A stretch of 64,000 bases of DNA from Pseudomonadota bacterium (GTDB taxonomy: Bacteria; Pseudomonadota; Alphaproteobacteria; Rhodobacterales; Rhodobacteraceae), in assembly GCA_018240425.1 (NCBI GenBank), contig JAFEFU010000049.1, positions 1 through 64,000 of the forward strand, in the 5' to 3' direction. This document shows positions 29,317 through 37,696 of this stretch, piece after piece. Under the pieces are notes generated by a model. That model had not been told where the DNA came from. It ran no database searches and worked only from the letters and a program-made list of their open reading frames with translations. The position numbers and the translations under genes were made by a program. Every line of letters begins with the position of its first letter. Position 1 is the stretch's first letter.

Positions 29317-30414
29317 ATGAACTTTGTCGGCGAGATCGGACGCGACCCGAACCGCGATGAGGCGGCAGAGGCGCTGGAGACCTTGCGGCGGTGGGCTGCC
29401 AGCGCCGACCCGACCGAGGTGGCGCGGCTTGACCCCGCGATCGCGCGGCTGCTGCCGGGGCGCGAGGTCGGCAACTATCCCGACCTGTCGCGCACCTACC
29501 CCGAGGACTTCCGCCCCGACGCGGCCTATCGCGCCTCGATGCCTGACCTGCAGAACGGCCCGTCCAGCCTGATCGTGGGCGCCCGCGCGCCGATCCAGCA
29601 TGTCGGCATCTCGAACTTCCGCCTGCCGATCCGCTACCATACCCGCGACGGCGGCGATCTGACGCTGGAAACCTCGGTCACCGGCACGGTATCGCTGAAC
29701 GAGGAGCGCAAGGGCATCAACATGAGCCGCATCATGCGGTCCTTCTATGCCCACGCCGAGCGCACCTTTTCCTTCGACGTGATGGCCCGGGCGCTGGACG
29801 ACTACAAGGCCGACCACGACAGCCTGGACGCGCGCTTGCAGATGCGCTTTTCCTTTCCGGCGCGGGTCGAGAGCCTGCGCTCGGGCCTGACCGGCTGGCA
29901 ATATTACGACATCGCGCTGGAACTGGCCGAAACCGACGGGGTCAGGAAGCGGATCATCCATCTGGACTATGTCTATTCCTCGACCTGCCCCTGCTCGCTG
30001 GAACTGAGCGAACATGCCCGCCAGGCGCGGGGCCAGCTGGCCACTCCGCATTCGCAACGCTCCTTCGCGCGGATTTCGGCGGTCGAGGCGGGCTGCAAGC
30101 GGCTTTGGTACGAAGACCTGATCGACATCGCCCGCCTTGCGGTGCCGACCGAGACCCAGGTGATGGTCAAGCGCGAGGACGAACAGGCCTTCGCCGAACT
30201 GAACGCCGCCAATCCGATCTTCGTCGAGGACGCGGCGCGCAGCTTCGCCGAGCGGCTTCTGGCCGAGCCGCGGGTCGGCGATTTCCGCATCGTCGCGGTG
30301 CATCAGGAAAGCCTGCACAGCCATGATGCGGTGTCGGTGCTGACCGAGGGGCCGACCTTCCGCAGCGAAAGCCTTGACCCGCGGCTGTTCGCCACCCTGC
30401 ACCGCAGCGCCTGA
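29317..30414 (+). CDS. folE2: GTP cyclohydrolase FolE2 (type IB)
   Basis: FolE2 opens the tetrahydrofolate (and queuosine) pathway by converting GTP to dihydroneopterin triphosphate. The 365-residue type IB enzyme has the metal-binding Cys in YSSTCPCSLELSEHARQ and a C-terminal VHQESLHSHDAVSV segment with the conserved His/Glu. Unlike zinc-dependent FolE, this form tolerates other metals and is often zinc-regulated in bacteria. I see no clear Zur palindrome in the 160 bases upstream. The ATG at 29317 follows GAACGGG, and the frame before it is non-conserved. Confidence 0.93.
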   Translation: MNFVGEIGRDPNRDEAAEALETLRRWAASADPTEVARLDPAIARLLPGREVGNYPDLSRTYPEDFRPDAAYRASMPDLQNGPSSLIVGARAPIQHVGISNFRLPIRYHTRDGGDLTLETSVTGTVSLNEERKGINMSRIMRSFYAHAERTFSFDVMARALDDYKADHDSLDARLQMRFSFPARVESLRSGLTGWQYYDIALELAETDGVRKRIIHLDYVYSSTCPCSLELSEHARQARGQLATPHSQRSFARISAVEAGCKRLWYEDLIDIARLAVPTETQVMVKREDEQAFAELNAANPIFVEDAARSFAERLLAEPRVGDFRIVAVHQESLHSHDAVSVLTEGPTFRSESLDPRLFATLHRSA

Positions 30415-30428
30415 ACCCGGATGCAAGC

Positions 30429-30446
30429 GGCCCGCCGAAGCGGGCC
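30429..30446. terminator. Hairpin between convergent folE2 and cspA
   Basis: GGCCCGC (30429-30435) pairs with GCGGGCC (30440-30446) around a CGAA tetraloop, in the 54-base gap between two convergent genes. It has no T-tract on either strand, so a bidirectional Rho-independent role is only possible. Confidence 0.4.
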
Positions 30447-30468
30447 ACCAGGTCGTCCCGCCCCGGGA

Positions 30469-30675
30469 TCAGAGCAGCTTGAGGTCGCTCGCCGAGGAAC
30501 GCCCGTCGCGGCCGGACTGAAGTTCGTAGGCGATCTTCTGGTTGTCGTTCAGGCTTTTCAGCCCGGCCCGCTCGACCGCCGAGATGTGGACGAACACATC
30601 CTTGCCGCCGTCGTCGGGGGCGATGAAGCCGAAGCCTTTGGTGGTATTGAACCATTTCACGGTGCCAGTGGCCAT
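30469..30675 (-). CDS. cspA: Cold-shock domain protein
   Basis: This 68-residue single cold-shock domain (OB fold) binds single-stranded RNA/DNA. RNP1 appears as KGFGFIAP and RNP2 as [10 protein letters not shown]; the N-terminal TGTVKWFN is canonical. It probably serves as an RNA chaperone. The ATG at 30675 leaves about 145 bases to the next gene, room for the long 5' leader typical of csp genes, though no leader motif is recognisable. The symbol denotes the family, not a proven orthologue. Confidence 0.93.
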   Translation of the reverse strand: MATGTVKWFNTTKGFGFIAPDDGGKDVFVHISAVERAGLKSLNDNQKIAYELQSGRDGRSSASDLKLL

Positions 30676-30821
30676 CCGTCTAACTCCCTCTTTGGTCTCC
30701 CCCGGCGCGATTGCCAGGGCCGTGCAGCCAGGTCTTTCGGTCTTCCGGCTGCCCAGTGAGCAGGGAGCGATAGGAAAGTCTGCGGTCACGCAGCCGAAGG
30801 ATGCGGGATTTCAGACAAAAA

Positions 30822-31406
30822 TCAAGGAAATTGAAACAGGCGGGCGTGGCCGGCCTGTTTGCGGACGGTTCGGGCGATGAGGCGATCCAGGGAAAGCGGG
30901 CCGGGGCCACAGAACACCAATGTCAGCAGCAGGAACAGCCACAGGCTGCGCTGGTCGAGGATCAGCGCGCCGGAGGCGGCGTCGAACCAGCGCCCGAGGT
31001 CGTCGCCGCCGACGCCGTGGCCGTAGATGTCGGTCAGGCTTTGCAGGGTGACGAAGCCGATCATGCCGAGCGCGGCAAGGCGGGTGAACAGGCCAAGGGT
31101 GAGGAGGAGTGGCAGGAGAAATTCGGCCCACATGCCGGCTGTCGCCACCGCCCAGTGGAACCAGGTCAATTGGCCGAAGTCATAGCCGAGAGCCTCGACC
31201 TGGCGGGGGAAGATCTGGAGATAGGCGCCGTCGGAGGGATGGGGGAAGCCCAGGGGGCCGGGGCCGATCTTGGTCAGGGCCGAGGTCCAGAAGTAAACGA
31301 GCAGCACCCCGGCGAAGGTCAGCCGGGCGAGTGTCGGCAGGATGGCGGGGGCAAGCCGGGACAGTCCGCCGGCGAGGCGGTCCGAAAGGTTCAGAAGCGC
31401 GGTCAT
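30822..31406 (-). CDS. DoxX-family membrane protein of the bufferin-type operon
   Basis: This 194-residue protein has four hydrophobic segments and the DoxX pattern: ARLTFAGVLLVYFWTSALTKI at the first helix, then GMWAEFLLPLLLTLGLFTRLAALGMIGF. DoxX proteins are small redox- or quinone-linked membrane subunits of unclear function. It is the last gene of a four-gene operon and starts only 3 bases after the DUF2063 stop. In described bufferin operons a DoxX gene takes the same position (bufD), from memory. Confidence 0.85.
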   Translation of the reverse strand: MTALLNLSDRLAGGLSRLAPAILPTLARLTFAGVLLVYFWTSALTKIGPGPLGFPHPSDGAYLQIFPRQVEALGYDFGQLTWFHWAVATAGMWAEFLLPLLLTLGLFTRLAALGMIGFVTLQSLTDIYGHGVGGDDLGRWFDAASGALILDQRSLWLFLLLTLVFCGPGPLSLDRLIARTVRKQAGHARLFQFP

Positions 31407-31409
31407 GGT

Positions 31410-32147
31410 CTAGTCCGTGATGAGGTCGGTGATGGCGCCGTCGGCGAGCAGCAGCGACAGGGTGGCGGTCAGGTCGAAGGCGCCGGCGTGGTCGAGGGCG
31501 GTGCCGACGGTGGCGCCGCCGATGAGCGCGGTCAGGAAGCTCGCGGCGCCGGGCGGCAGGAGCTGTGGTTCGGGGTCAAACTCGGTGCGGGTGATCAGGA
31601 TGTCCTCGGCGGTCCGGTCCCGGGGCGGGGCGGCGCCGCGCATGTTGGCCCGCCAGATCGACAGGACCGGCCAGTCCGAGCGCAGAAGCCGCACGGCGGG
31701 GGCAAGGCGCAGGCGGGCAGCGAGGAAGGTTTCGGGCGCGAGCGCGCGCAGGCGGTCAGGGTCGAGCGCGTCGGCGTCGGCGGCGTGGTAGGACTGGCGG
31801 AGTGCCAGTTCCAGCCGGGCGACGTCGGGCAGGTAGCCAAGGGCACGCGCGGCCGGGAAGCTTTCCAGAAAGGCCGGCATGTCCTGGCCGTAAAACATCA
31901 GCAGCGGCGATGCCGGCGGGTACGCACGCAGATGGGCGATGGCGAGCGCGATGAAGAACTCTTCGCCCACCAGCGCGCGGACCACCGGGAAGGACTGGCG
32001 CAGCGCCTCGGTCAGGCTGGCGGTGACGTTGTTGCGGTAGATGTCGAAGCGACGGCGGGCGGGGCGGCCCGCCGGGCCGGTCAGACCGGAGGGCACCGGC
32101 AGGTCCGGGTCCAGAAGCGCGGCGCGGAACTGGCCCTGCGGAGTCAT
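31410..32147 (-). CDS. bufC: DUF2063 (HvfC/BufC-like) partner protein
   Basis: This 245-residue protein has the DUF2063 N-terminal helical domain: [39 protein letters not shown] and [17 protein letters not shown]. The C-terminal half is a mixed domain with [21 protein letters not shown]. In MNIO systems this partner is thought to present the precursor peptide to the DUF692 enzyme. Its ATG overlaps the stop of the MNIO gene (ATGA), indicating coupled synthesis of a stable enzyme/partner pair. Confidence 0.88.
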   Translation of the reverse strand: MTPQGQFRAALLDPDLPVPSGLTGPAGRPARRRFDIYRNNVTASLTEALRQSFPVVRALVGEEFFIALAIAHLRAYPPASPLLMFYGQDMPAFLESFPAARALGYLPDVARLELALRQSYHAADADALDPDRLRALAPETFLAARLRLAPAVRLLRSDWPVLSIWRANMRGAAPPRDRTAEDILITRTEFDPEPQLLPPGAASFLTALIGGATVGTALDHAGAFDLTATLSLLLADGAITDLITD

Positions 32148-32998
32148 GCGGCTGCCGGATCGAGGATGCGTGCGGCACGTCCCGCCTCGGCGGCGAGCGT
32201 GGCCCAGCCGGGCACGTCATTGTCCCACTCGATCAGCGTGGGCCGGGCGCCGCCAAGACGGACGGTCTGCTCGTAGAGATGCCAGACGGGGTCCGCGACC
32301 TCGCGCCCGTGGCTGTCGATCAAAAGCGCCGCCCCGGCATCGTCGCGGCCGGCGTCGTGGCCGCCAAGATGGATTTCGCCGACGCGGTCATGCGGGAAGC
32401 GGTCGATGTAGCCGGCGGGGTCGGTCTGGCGGTTGGTGCAGCTGACGAAGACGTTGTTCACATCGAGGAGGAGGCCACAGCCGGTGCGGCGGGCGATCTC
32501 GGCCAGAAAGTCGATCTCGCCCATCTCGGACTCGGTGAAATCGAGATAGGTCGAGGGGTTTTCCAGAAGCATCCGCCGGCCGATCCGGTCCTGAACCTGC
32601 GCGACATGGGCGGCGACACGGGCCAGCGTCGCCTCGGTGTAAGGCAGGGGCAGAAGGTCGTTCAGGAAGGCGCCTTCATGGGTGGACCAGGCGAGATGTT
32701 CGGAAAAGCTGGCCGGGTCCAGCCAGCCGCAGAGGTGTTTAAGCCGCGCCAGATGGTCGGGGTCAAGCGGGCCCTCGCCGCCGATCGACAGGCCGACCCC
32801 GTGCACCGAGATCGGGAAGCGCTCGGCCAGGTGGCGCAGTTGGGCCAGCGGCCGGCCGCCGTCACCCATGTAGTTCTCGGCATGAATCTCCAGCCAGGCG
32901 ACCGGGCCCGCGTCGGCCAGGATGTCGGCGAAATGCTGCGGCTTGTAGCCGACGCCGGGGCGGGCGGGCAGGCGGGCGCGAGAGGTGGCGTCAAGCAT
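32144..32998 (-). CDS. bufB: DUF692 multinuclear non-heme iron oxidase (MNIO, BufB-like)
   Basis: This 284-residue TIM-barrel enzyme of the DUF692/MNIO family oxidatively modifies cysteine residues of ribosomally made peptides using two or three iron ions. Likely iron ligands lie in [56 protein letters not shown] and TLIEWDND. Length and motif order fit BufB/MbnB-type enzymes. It sits between the small Cys-containing precursor and its DUF2063 partner, the arrangement of the copper-related bufferin operons. Confidence 0.92.
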   Translation of the reverse strand: MLDATSRARLPARPGVGYKPQHFADILADAGPVAWLEIHAENYMGDGGRPLAQLRHLAERFPISVHGVGLSIGGEGPLDPDHLARLKHLCGWLDPASFSEHLAWSTHEGAFLNDLLPLPYTEATLARVAAHVAQVQDRIGRRMLLENPSTYLDFTESEMGEIDFLAEIARRTGCGLLLDVNNVFVSCTNRQTDPAGYIDRFPHDRVGEIHLGGHDAGRDDAGAALLIDSHGREVADPVWHLYEQTVRLGGARPTLIEWDNDVPGWATLAAEAGRAARILDPAAA

Positions 32999-33027
32999 CG
33001 GTCACGGCCCTTGCGGTCTGGGAGCGA

Positions 33028-33324
33028 TCAGCCCTTGGGCAGGTCGCGGTCGAGCGGGGTGAGCGATCCGACCCTGCCTTCGGGCAGCTTCATGGTCGTA
33101 CAGGTGCCAGCGGGAACCAGTTTCCATTCGTTGCCCTGGTAGTCGACCTTCGAGGTGCCGGCGCAGGTGGTGCCCGCCCCGCCGGCGCAGTCGTTCTGGC
33201 CGGCGAGCGCGACGCCGAAGCATTTTTCCTGCGCCCCTTCGGCCCGAGCGGGTGCAGCGGACTGGGCCGCCAGGGCAGCGGCAAGGCTTCCGGCCACGGC
33301 GAGGGATTTGGCGGTCGGGGACAT
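33028..33324 (-). CDS. bufA: DUF2282 bufferin-type RiPP precursor
   Basis: This 98-residue exported small protein has a signal peptide (about 1-28, ending APARA) and exactly four cysteines (35, 46, 54, 75) in [30 protein letters not shown] and [10 protein letters not shown]. This is the pattern of DUF2282/BufA1 precursors, in which an MNIO converts central cysteines to thiooxazoles, giving a copper-binding periplasmic peptide. The ATG at 33324 gives the signal peptide. A truncated homologous segment reads in frame just upstream and is a separate relic. The promoter probably lies in 33325-33451, since thrS ends at 33452; no operator is recognised. Confidence 0.9.
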   Translation of the reverse strand: MSPTAKSLAVAGSLAAALAAQSAAPARAEGAQEKCFGVALAGQNDCAGGAGTTCAGTSKVDYQGNEWKLVPAGTCTTMKLPEGRVGSLTPLDRDLPKG

Positions 33325-33345
33325 GCGGGTTCCTTTCTGGTCTGG

Positions 33346-33440
33346 CACGGGGCTGACGAGGACGAGTTTGAACGCATTGCCCTGATAGTCAACCTTCGAG
33401 GTTCCGGCACAGGCGGCACGGCCTTTGCCCGATCCCGCAA
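33346..33440 (-). pseudogene. Truncated second DUF2282 precursor (bufA relic)
   Basis: Read on the minus strand in the frame of the intact bufA, this stretch encodes [20 protein letters not shown] followed by [10 protein letters not shown]. The core [12 protein letters not shown] is identical to residues 54-65 of the intact precursor. The signal peptide, the first two cysteines and the final cysteine motif are missing, and there is no start codon of its own. It is best explained as the remnant of a tandem duplicated precursor gene, cut at its 5' side by the thrS end. Confidence 0.75.
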
Positions 33441-33451
33441 GAGGTTGCCGG

Positions 33452-35401
33452 TCAGCGCAGGTCCGGCGGCGTGGCCTCGGCCGCCAGTGCGTTGAGGGCT
33501 GCCGGCAGTGCCAATGTTTCAGTCCTGGTGTCGCCCAGGCGGCGAACCGAAACCGAACGCTCCTCGACCTCCTTCATGCCGATGGCGAAGATCACCGGCA
33601 CCTTGCCGACCGAATGTTCGCGGACCTTGTAGTTGATCTTTTCATTGCGGGTGTCGGCCTCGGCGCGCAGGCCCCGGGCCTTCAGCGCCTCGGTCACCTC
33701 GGTCACATAGGCGTCGGCGTCCGAGACGATCGAGGCGACGACCACCTGGCGCGGCGCCAGCCAGAACGGCAGCTTGCCCGCGTAATTCTCGATCAGGATG
33801 CCGATGAAGCGTTCGAACGAGCCGAGGATGGCGCGATGCAGCATGTAGGGCCGGTGCTTGGCACCGTCTTCGCCGACATATTCGGCGTCGAGCCGGTTGG
33901 GCAGGTTCGGATCGACCTGGAAGGTGCCGCACTGCCATTTGCGCCCGATCGCGTCGGTCAGCTTGAAATCGAGCTTCGGCCCGTAGAAGGCGCCTTCGCC
34001 GGGGTCGATCTCGTAGGGCACGCCCGCGCCCTTGATCGCGGCCTCGAGCATTCCCTCGACCTTGTCCCAGGTCTCGTCCGAGCCGATGCGCACCTCGGGG
34101 CGGGTCGAGAACTTGATCTCGAACCCGTCGAAGCCGAGATCCTGATAGACCGAGGAGAGAAGGCGGATGAAGCCTTCGCATTCCGCGCCGATCTGGTCCT
34201 CGGTGCAGAAGATATGGGCGTCGTCCTGCACGAAGCCGCGCACCCGCATGAGGCCGTGCATCGAACCCGAGGATTCGTAGCGGTGGCAGGAGCCGAATTC
34301 GGCGAGCCGCAAGGGCAGGTCGCGGTAGCTTTTCAGGCCCTGATTGTAGACCTGCACATGGCAGGGGCAGTTCATCGGTTTCAGCGCGTTGATGCGCTTT
34401 TCCTTGGCGCCTTCCTCGTCGACCTCGACGATGAACATGTTCTCGCGGTAGGCCTCCCAGTGGCCGGACTTTTCCCACAGCACCCGGTCGACGACCTGCG
34501 GCGTGCGGATTTCGCGGTAGCCGGCGCGGCGCTGGCGTCGGCGCATGTAGTCTTCCAACGCGCGGTAGATCGTCCAGCCGTTGGGATGCCAGAAGACCAT
34601 GCCCGGCGCTTCTTCCTGAAGATGGAAGAGTTCCATTTCGCGGCCCAGCCGGCGGTGATCGCGCTTGGCGGCCTCTTCGAGCATGGTCAGGTGGGCCTTC
34701 AGATCCTCGCGGTTCCTGAAGGCCACGCCATAGATGCGCTGCAGCTGCTTGTTGCGGTGATCGCCGCGCCAATAGGCGCCGGCGACAGACATCAGCTTGA
34801 AGGCGTCGGCGGGAAGCTGGCCGGTGTGCTGGAAGTGCGGGCCGCGGCAGAGATCCTGCCAGGGCCCGTGCCAGTACATGCGGATCGGCTGGCCGTCGTC
34901 GGGGATCGCCTCGACCAGTTCGACCTTGAAGGGTTCGCCCTTGGCCTTGTAGTAGGCGATGGCGCGGGCGCGGTCCCAGACCTCGGTGCGGACCGGATCG
35001 CGGGCGTTGATGATCGCCTTCATCTCCTTCTCGATCGCGCCGAGGTCTTCGGGCGTGAAGGGCGCGTCGCGGTCGAAGTCATAGTACCAGCCGTTTTCGA
35101 TCACCGGGCCGATGGTGACCTTGACCTCGGGCCAGAGTTTCTGGACGGCGCGGGCCATGACATGGGCGAGGTCGTGGCGGATGAGTTCCAGCGCCGGGCC
35201 GTCGTCCTTCATGGTGTGGATGGCGATGGCGCCGTCGGCCTCGATCGGCCATTGCAGGTCGTAGTGGCGCCCGTCGATGCTGGCCGAGATCGCGGCCTTG
35301 CCGAGCGACGGCGCGATCGCGGCCGCCACTTCGGCGGGCGTCACGCCACGGGCGAAGACGCGCTGGTTGCCATCGGGGAATGTCAGGGAAATATGGCTCA
35401 T
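33452..35401 (-). CDS. thrS: Threonyl-tRNA synthetase
   Basis: ThrRS charges tRNA-Thr. The 649-residue protein has an N-terminal TGS domain (1-62), an editing domain with the conserved [12 protein letters not shown] motif, a class II catalytic core (motif 2 region [17 protein letters not shown], zinc-site CPCHVQ) and a C-terminal anticodon-binding domain (about 545-649). The ATG at 35401 gives [11 protein letters not shown]. The bufferin-type operon lies 127 bases downstream on the same strand. Confidence 0.97.
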   Translation of the reverse strand: MSHISLTFPDGNQRVFARGVTPAEVAAAIAPSLGKAAISASIDGRHYDLQWPIEADGAIAIHTMKDDGPALELIRHDLAHVMARAVQKLWPEVKVTIGPVIENGWYYDFDRDAPFTPEDLGAIEKEMKAIINARDPVRTEVWDRARAIAYYKAKGEPFKVELVEAIPDDGQPIRMYWHGPWQDLCRGPHFQHTGQLPADAFKLMSVAGAYWRGDHRNKQLQRIYGVAFRNREDLKAHLTMLEEAAKRDHRRLGREMELFHLQEEAPGMVFWHPNGWTIYRALEDYMRRRQRRAGYREIRTPQVVDRVLWEKSGHWEAYRENMFIVEVDEEGAKEKRINALKPMNCPCHVQVYNQGLKSYRDLPLRLAEFGSCHRYESSGSMHGLMRVRGFVQDDAHIFCTEDQIGAECEGFIRLLSSVYQDLGFDGFEIKFSTRPEVRIGSDETWDKVEGMLEAAIKGAGVPYEIDPGEGAFYGPKLDFKLTDAIGRKWQCGTFQVDPNLPNRLDAEYVGEDGAKHRPYMLHRAILGSFERFIGILIENYAGKLPFWLAPRQVVVASIVSDADAYVTEVTEALKARGLRAEADTRNEKINYKVREHSVGKVPVIFAIGMKEVEERSVSVRRLGDTRTETLALPAALNALAAEATPPDLR

Positions 35402-35492
35402 GGCCTGCTCCTCGTCGGTCTGGCGCCCACGGAACGCCCGGTTGCGGGTATGGTCCGGGGTTCTTCGCGGGTTTGAGGGATGAAGTCAACAG

Positions 35493-35540
35493 CCGGGGGT
35501 TCCACCCCCGGACCCCCGGGGATATTTGGACCACAATGAA
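35493..35540. repeat. Rhodobacteraceae-type GC-rich intergenic repeat
   Basis: The element is CCGGGGGTTCCACCCCCGG, then ACCCCCGGGG, then GATATTTGGACCACAATGAA. This composite of a 7-bp hairpin and an A/T-rich tail resembles a dispersed intergenic element I remember from Rhodobacter/Paracoccus relatives. It lies between the divergent thrS and hydrolase genes and would sit in the 5' leader of the hydrolase transcript. Confidence 0.55.
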
Positions 35541-35564
35541 TTGCCAGAGACCGGGGGGAAGAGA

Positions 35565-36311
35565 GTGACTGCATATTTCGAGACACCGGAGGGGCGGCGG
35601 ATTGCCTATGACCGGACCGGCGGACGGGGGCCGGGCGTGGTGTTCCTGGGTGGCTTCAAGTCGGACAAGGAAGGGACCAAGGCGCTGGCGCTGGAAGCAT
35701 GGGCGAAGGCCGCCGGCCGGGCGTTCCTGCGGTTCGACTATTCCGGCCACGGGTCGTCGTCGGGCGATTTCCTCGATGGGTGCATCGGCGAGTGGCTGGA
35801 GGATGCGCGGGCGGTTGTGGAGGGCCTGACCGAGGGGCCGCAGGTTCTGGTCGGGTCGAGCATGGGGGGGTGGATTGCCCTCCTGCTTGCGCGCGACCAG
35901 CCCGAGAGGGTCGCCGGGCTGGTGACGATCGCGGCGGCGCCGGATTTCACCGAGGATCTGATGTGGGCGCTGTTCTCGCCCGAGGAACGTGCGGCGCTGG
36001 AGGAGCGGGGGCGGGTCGAGCAGCCCTCGGACTATGCCGACGAGCCCTATGTCATCACCCGCCGGCTGATCGAGGAGGGGCGGCGGCATCTGGTGCTGCG
36101 CGCGCCGCTGGGCCTGCCGTTCCCGGTGCGGTTCCTGCAGGGCACCGCCGATGTCGATGTGCCGGTGGCGGTGGCGCTGCGGCTGATGGATCATGCCGAG
36201 GGGCCGGACGTGCGGCTGACGCTGGTGAAGGGCGCCGACCACCGGTTTTCGACGCCCGAGTGCCTGGGGCTGATCGAGCGATCGGTGGCCGAGGTGCTGG
36301 AGCGCGCCTGA
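35565..36311 (+). CDS. Alpha/beta hydrolase
   Basis: This 248-residue serine hydrolase has the nucleophile elbow GSSMGGW at about residue 95, an FRFDYSGHGSSSGDF oxyanion-side strand-turn and the C-terminal catalytic His in KGADHRFS. A cap inserted at about 130-170 is short. It may be a carboxylesterase or acyl hydrolase; the substrate is unknown. It starts with GTG (35565) behind GGGGGGAAGA; the frame before it is repeat sequence. The 3' end is 16 bases from the convergent phaZ. Confidence 0.85.
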   Translation: MTAYFETPEGRRIAYDRTGGRGPGVVFLGGFKSDKEGTKALALEAWAKAAGRAFLRFDYSGHGSSSGDFLDGCIGEWLEDARAVVEGLTEGPQVLVGSSMGGWIALLLARDQPERVAGLVTIAAAPDFTEDLMWALFSPEERAALEERGRVEQPSDYADEPYVITRRLIEEGRRHLVLRAPLGLPFPVRFLQGTADVDVPVAVALRLMDHAEGPDVRLTLVKGADHRFSTPECLGLIERSVAEVLERA

Positions 36312-36327
36312 CCCGCCGCTGCGGTGG

Positions 36328-37599
36328 TCAGACGGCGCGCATCGCCGCCCGGCCCTTCGGTCGGACCCCGCCGGCATTGCGGTCGATGAAGTCAAGGACC
36401 AGCGGGCGGATGTTGTTGCGCCAGCTGCGTCCGGCGAAGATGCCGTAATGGCCGGCCTCGGGCTCGATGTGGCTGGCCTTGAGGCTGGCGGGCAGGCCGG
36501 TCAGCAGGCCGAGCGCGGCGCTGCACTGGCCGGGAGCGGAGATGTCGTCCTCTTCCCCCTCGATCACGTTGACCGCGACCTGTGTGACCTTGTGGAAGTC
36601 CACCCGCTTGCCGCCGACGGTGAAGCTGTTGGTCGCGATCTCGCGCCGTTTGAAGATGCGCTGGACGGTGGAGAGGTAGAATTCGGCGGTCATGTCCATG
36701 ACGGCAAGATATTCGTCATAGAAGCGGTTGTGCTTGTCACGCTCGGACGCCTCGCCGCGGGCGGCGCGGACGATCTGGTCCTGAAAGGCCTTGGCATGGG
36801 TCTCGGCGTTCATCGAGATGAAGGAGGCGAGCTGGAGAAGGCCCGGATAGACCGAACGGCCGGCGCCGGCGTACTTGAAGCCGACCTGCTGGATTGCCAG
36901 ATGCTCGAGCTGGCCCATCGTCAGGCGCCGGCCGAAGTCGGTGACTTCCGTGGCGGCCGCGTCCGGGTCAACCGGGCCGCCGATCAGGGTCAGGGTGCGC
37001 GGCTGTGCCTCGGGATCCTCGTCGGCCAGGTAGGCGGTGGCGGCAAGCGCCAGCGGCACCGGCTGGCACACGGCCACGATGTTGATGTCGGGTCCGAGGT
37101 GGCGCATGAAATCGACGAGATAGAGGGTGTAATCCTCGATATCGAACTTGCCTTCGCTGACCGGAATGTCGCGGGCGTTCTTCCAGTCGGTCACATAGAC
37201 TTCGCAGTCGGGCAGGAGCGAGGCGACGGTCGAGCGCAAAAGGGTGGCATAGTGGCCCGACATCGGCGCGACCAGGAGCACCCGGCGCGCCATGGGCTCG
37301 CGCCCCGAGACGCGGAAATGGATGAGGTCGCCGAAGGGGCGGCTGATCAGCGTGTCGACAGTAACGATGACGTCGCGGCCGTCGGCGCCGACCATGGTGC
37401 GGATGCCCCAGTCGGGCTTGATGACCATGCGCGCGAACGAGCGTTCGGTGATGCGCCCCCAGGCCGACATGACCTTGAACGCGGGGTGGGGCACCAGACC
37501 CCAGACCGGGTAGGAGGCCATCGCCCGCGCCGATGCGCCCAGCCATTCGTTGGTGTTGCGGACGGTTTCCATCCAGTCGTAGATCAACATGCCTTTCAT
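36328..37599 (-). CDS. phaZ: Intracellular poly(3-hydroxybutyrate) depolymerase
   Basis: PhaZ mobilises stored PHB granules. The 423-residue protein is of the intracellular depolymerase family, whose nucleophile is cysteine: Cys178 in INIVAVCQPVPLALAA corresponds to the catalytic Cys of the Ralstonia enzyme. The C-terminal EAGHYGIFAGRSWR carries the catalytic His. The ATG at 37599 gives MKGMLIYDWME. It is divergent from phaC with a 97-base shared promoter region containing a PhaR-type site. Confidence 0.94.
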   Translation of the reverse strand: MKGMLIYDWMETVRNTNEWLGASARAMASYPVWGLVPHPAFKVMSAWGRITERSFARMVIKPDWGIRTMVGADGRDVIVTVDTLISRPFGDLIHFRVSGREPMARRVLLVAPMSGHYATLLRSTVASLLPDCEVYVTDWKNARDIPVSEGKFDIEDYTLYLVDFMRHLGPDINIVAVCQPVPLALAATAYLADEDPEAQPRTLTLIGGPVDPDAAATEVTDFGRRLTMGQLEHLAIQQVGFKYAGAGRSVYPGLLQLASFISMNAETHAKAFQDQIVRAARGEASERDKHNRFYDEYLAVMDMTAEFYLSTVQRIFKRREIATNSFTVGGKRVDFHKVTQVAVNVIEGEEDDISAPGQCSAALGLLTGLPASLKASHIEPEAGHYGIFAGRSWRNNIRPLVLDFIDRNAGGVRPKGRAAMRAV

Positions 37600-37662
37600 T
37601 CGGCACCCCCTGTCACGATCACTCAGATTCGCCGCTTTTCCGAAGGCCCCTGCGCGGCTATG

Positions 37663-37673
37663 CTGCAGTGCAG
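37663..37673. promoter_or_regulatory. PhaR-type site between phaZ and phaC
   Basis: CTGCAGTGCAG fits CTGCN3GCAG, the sequence reported for PhaR repressor binding in Rhodobacter (from memory). It lies 24 bases before the phaC ATG in the divergent phaZ/phaC promoter region. The same pattern occurs twice before phaP. Confidence 0.7.
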
Positions 37674-37696
37674 GAGAGTAGGGGGGATTTGTTACC

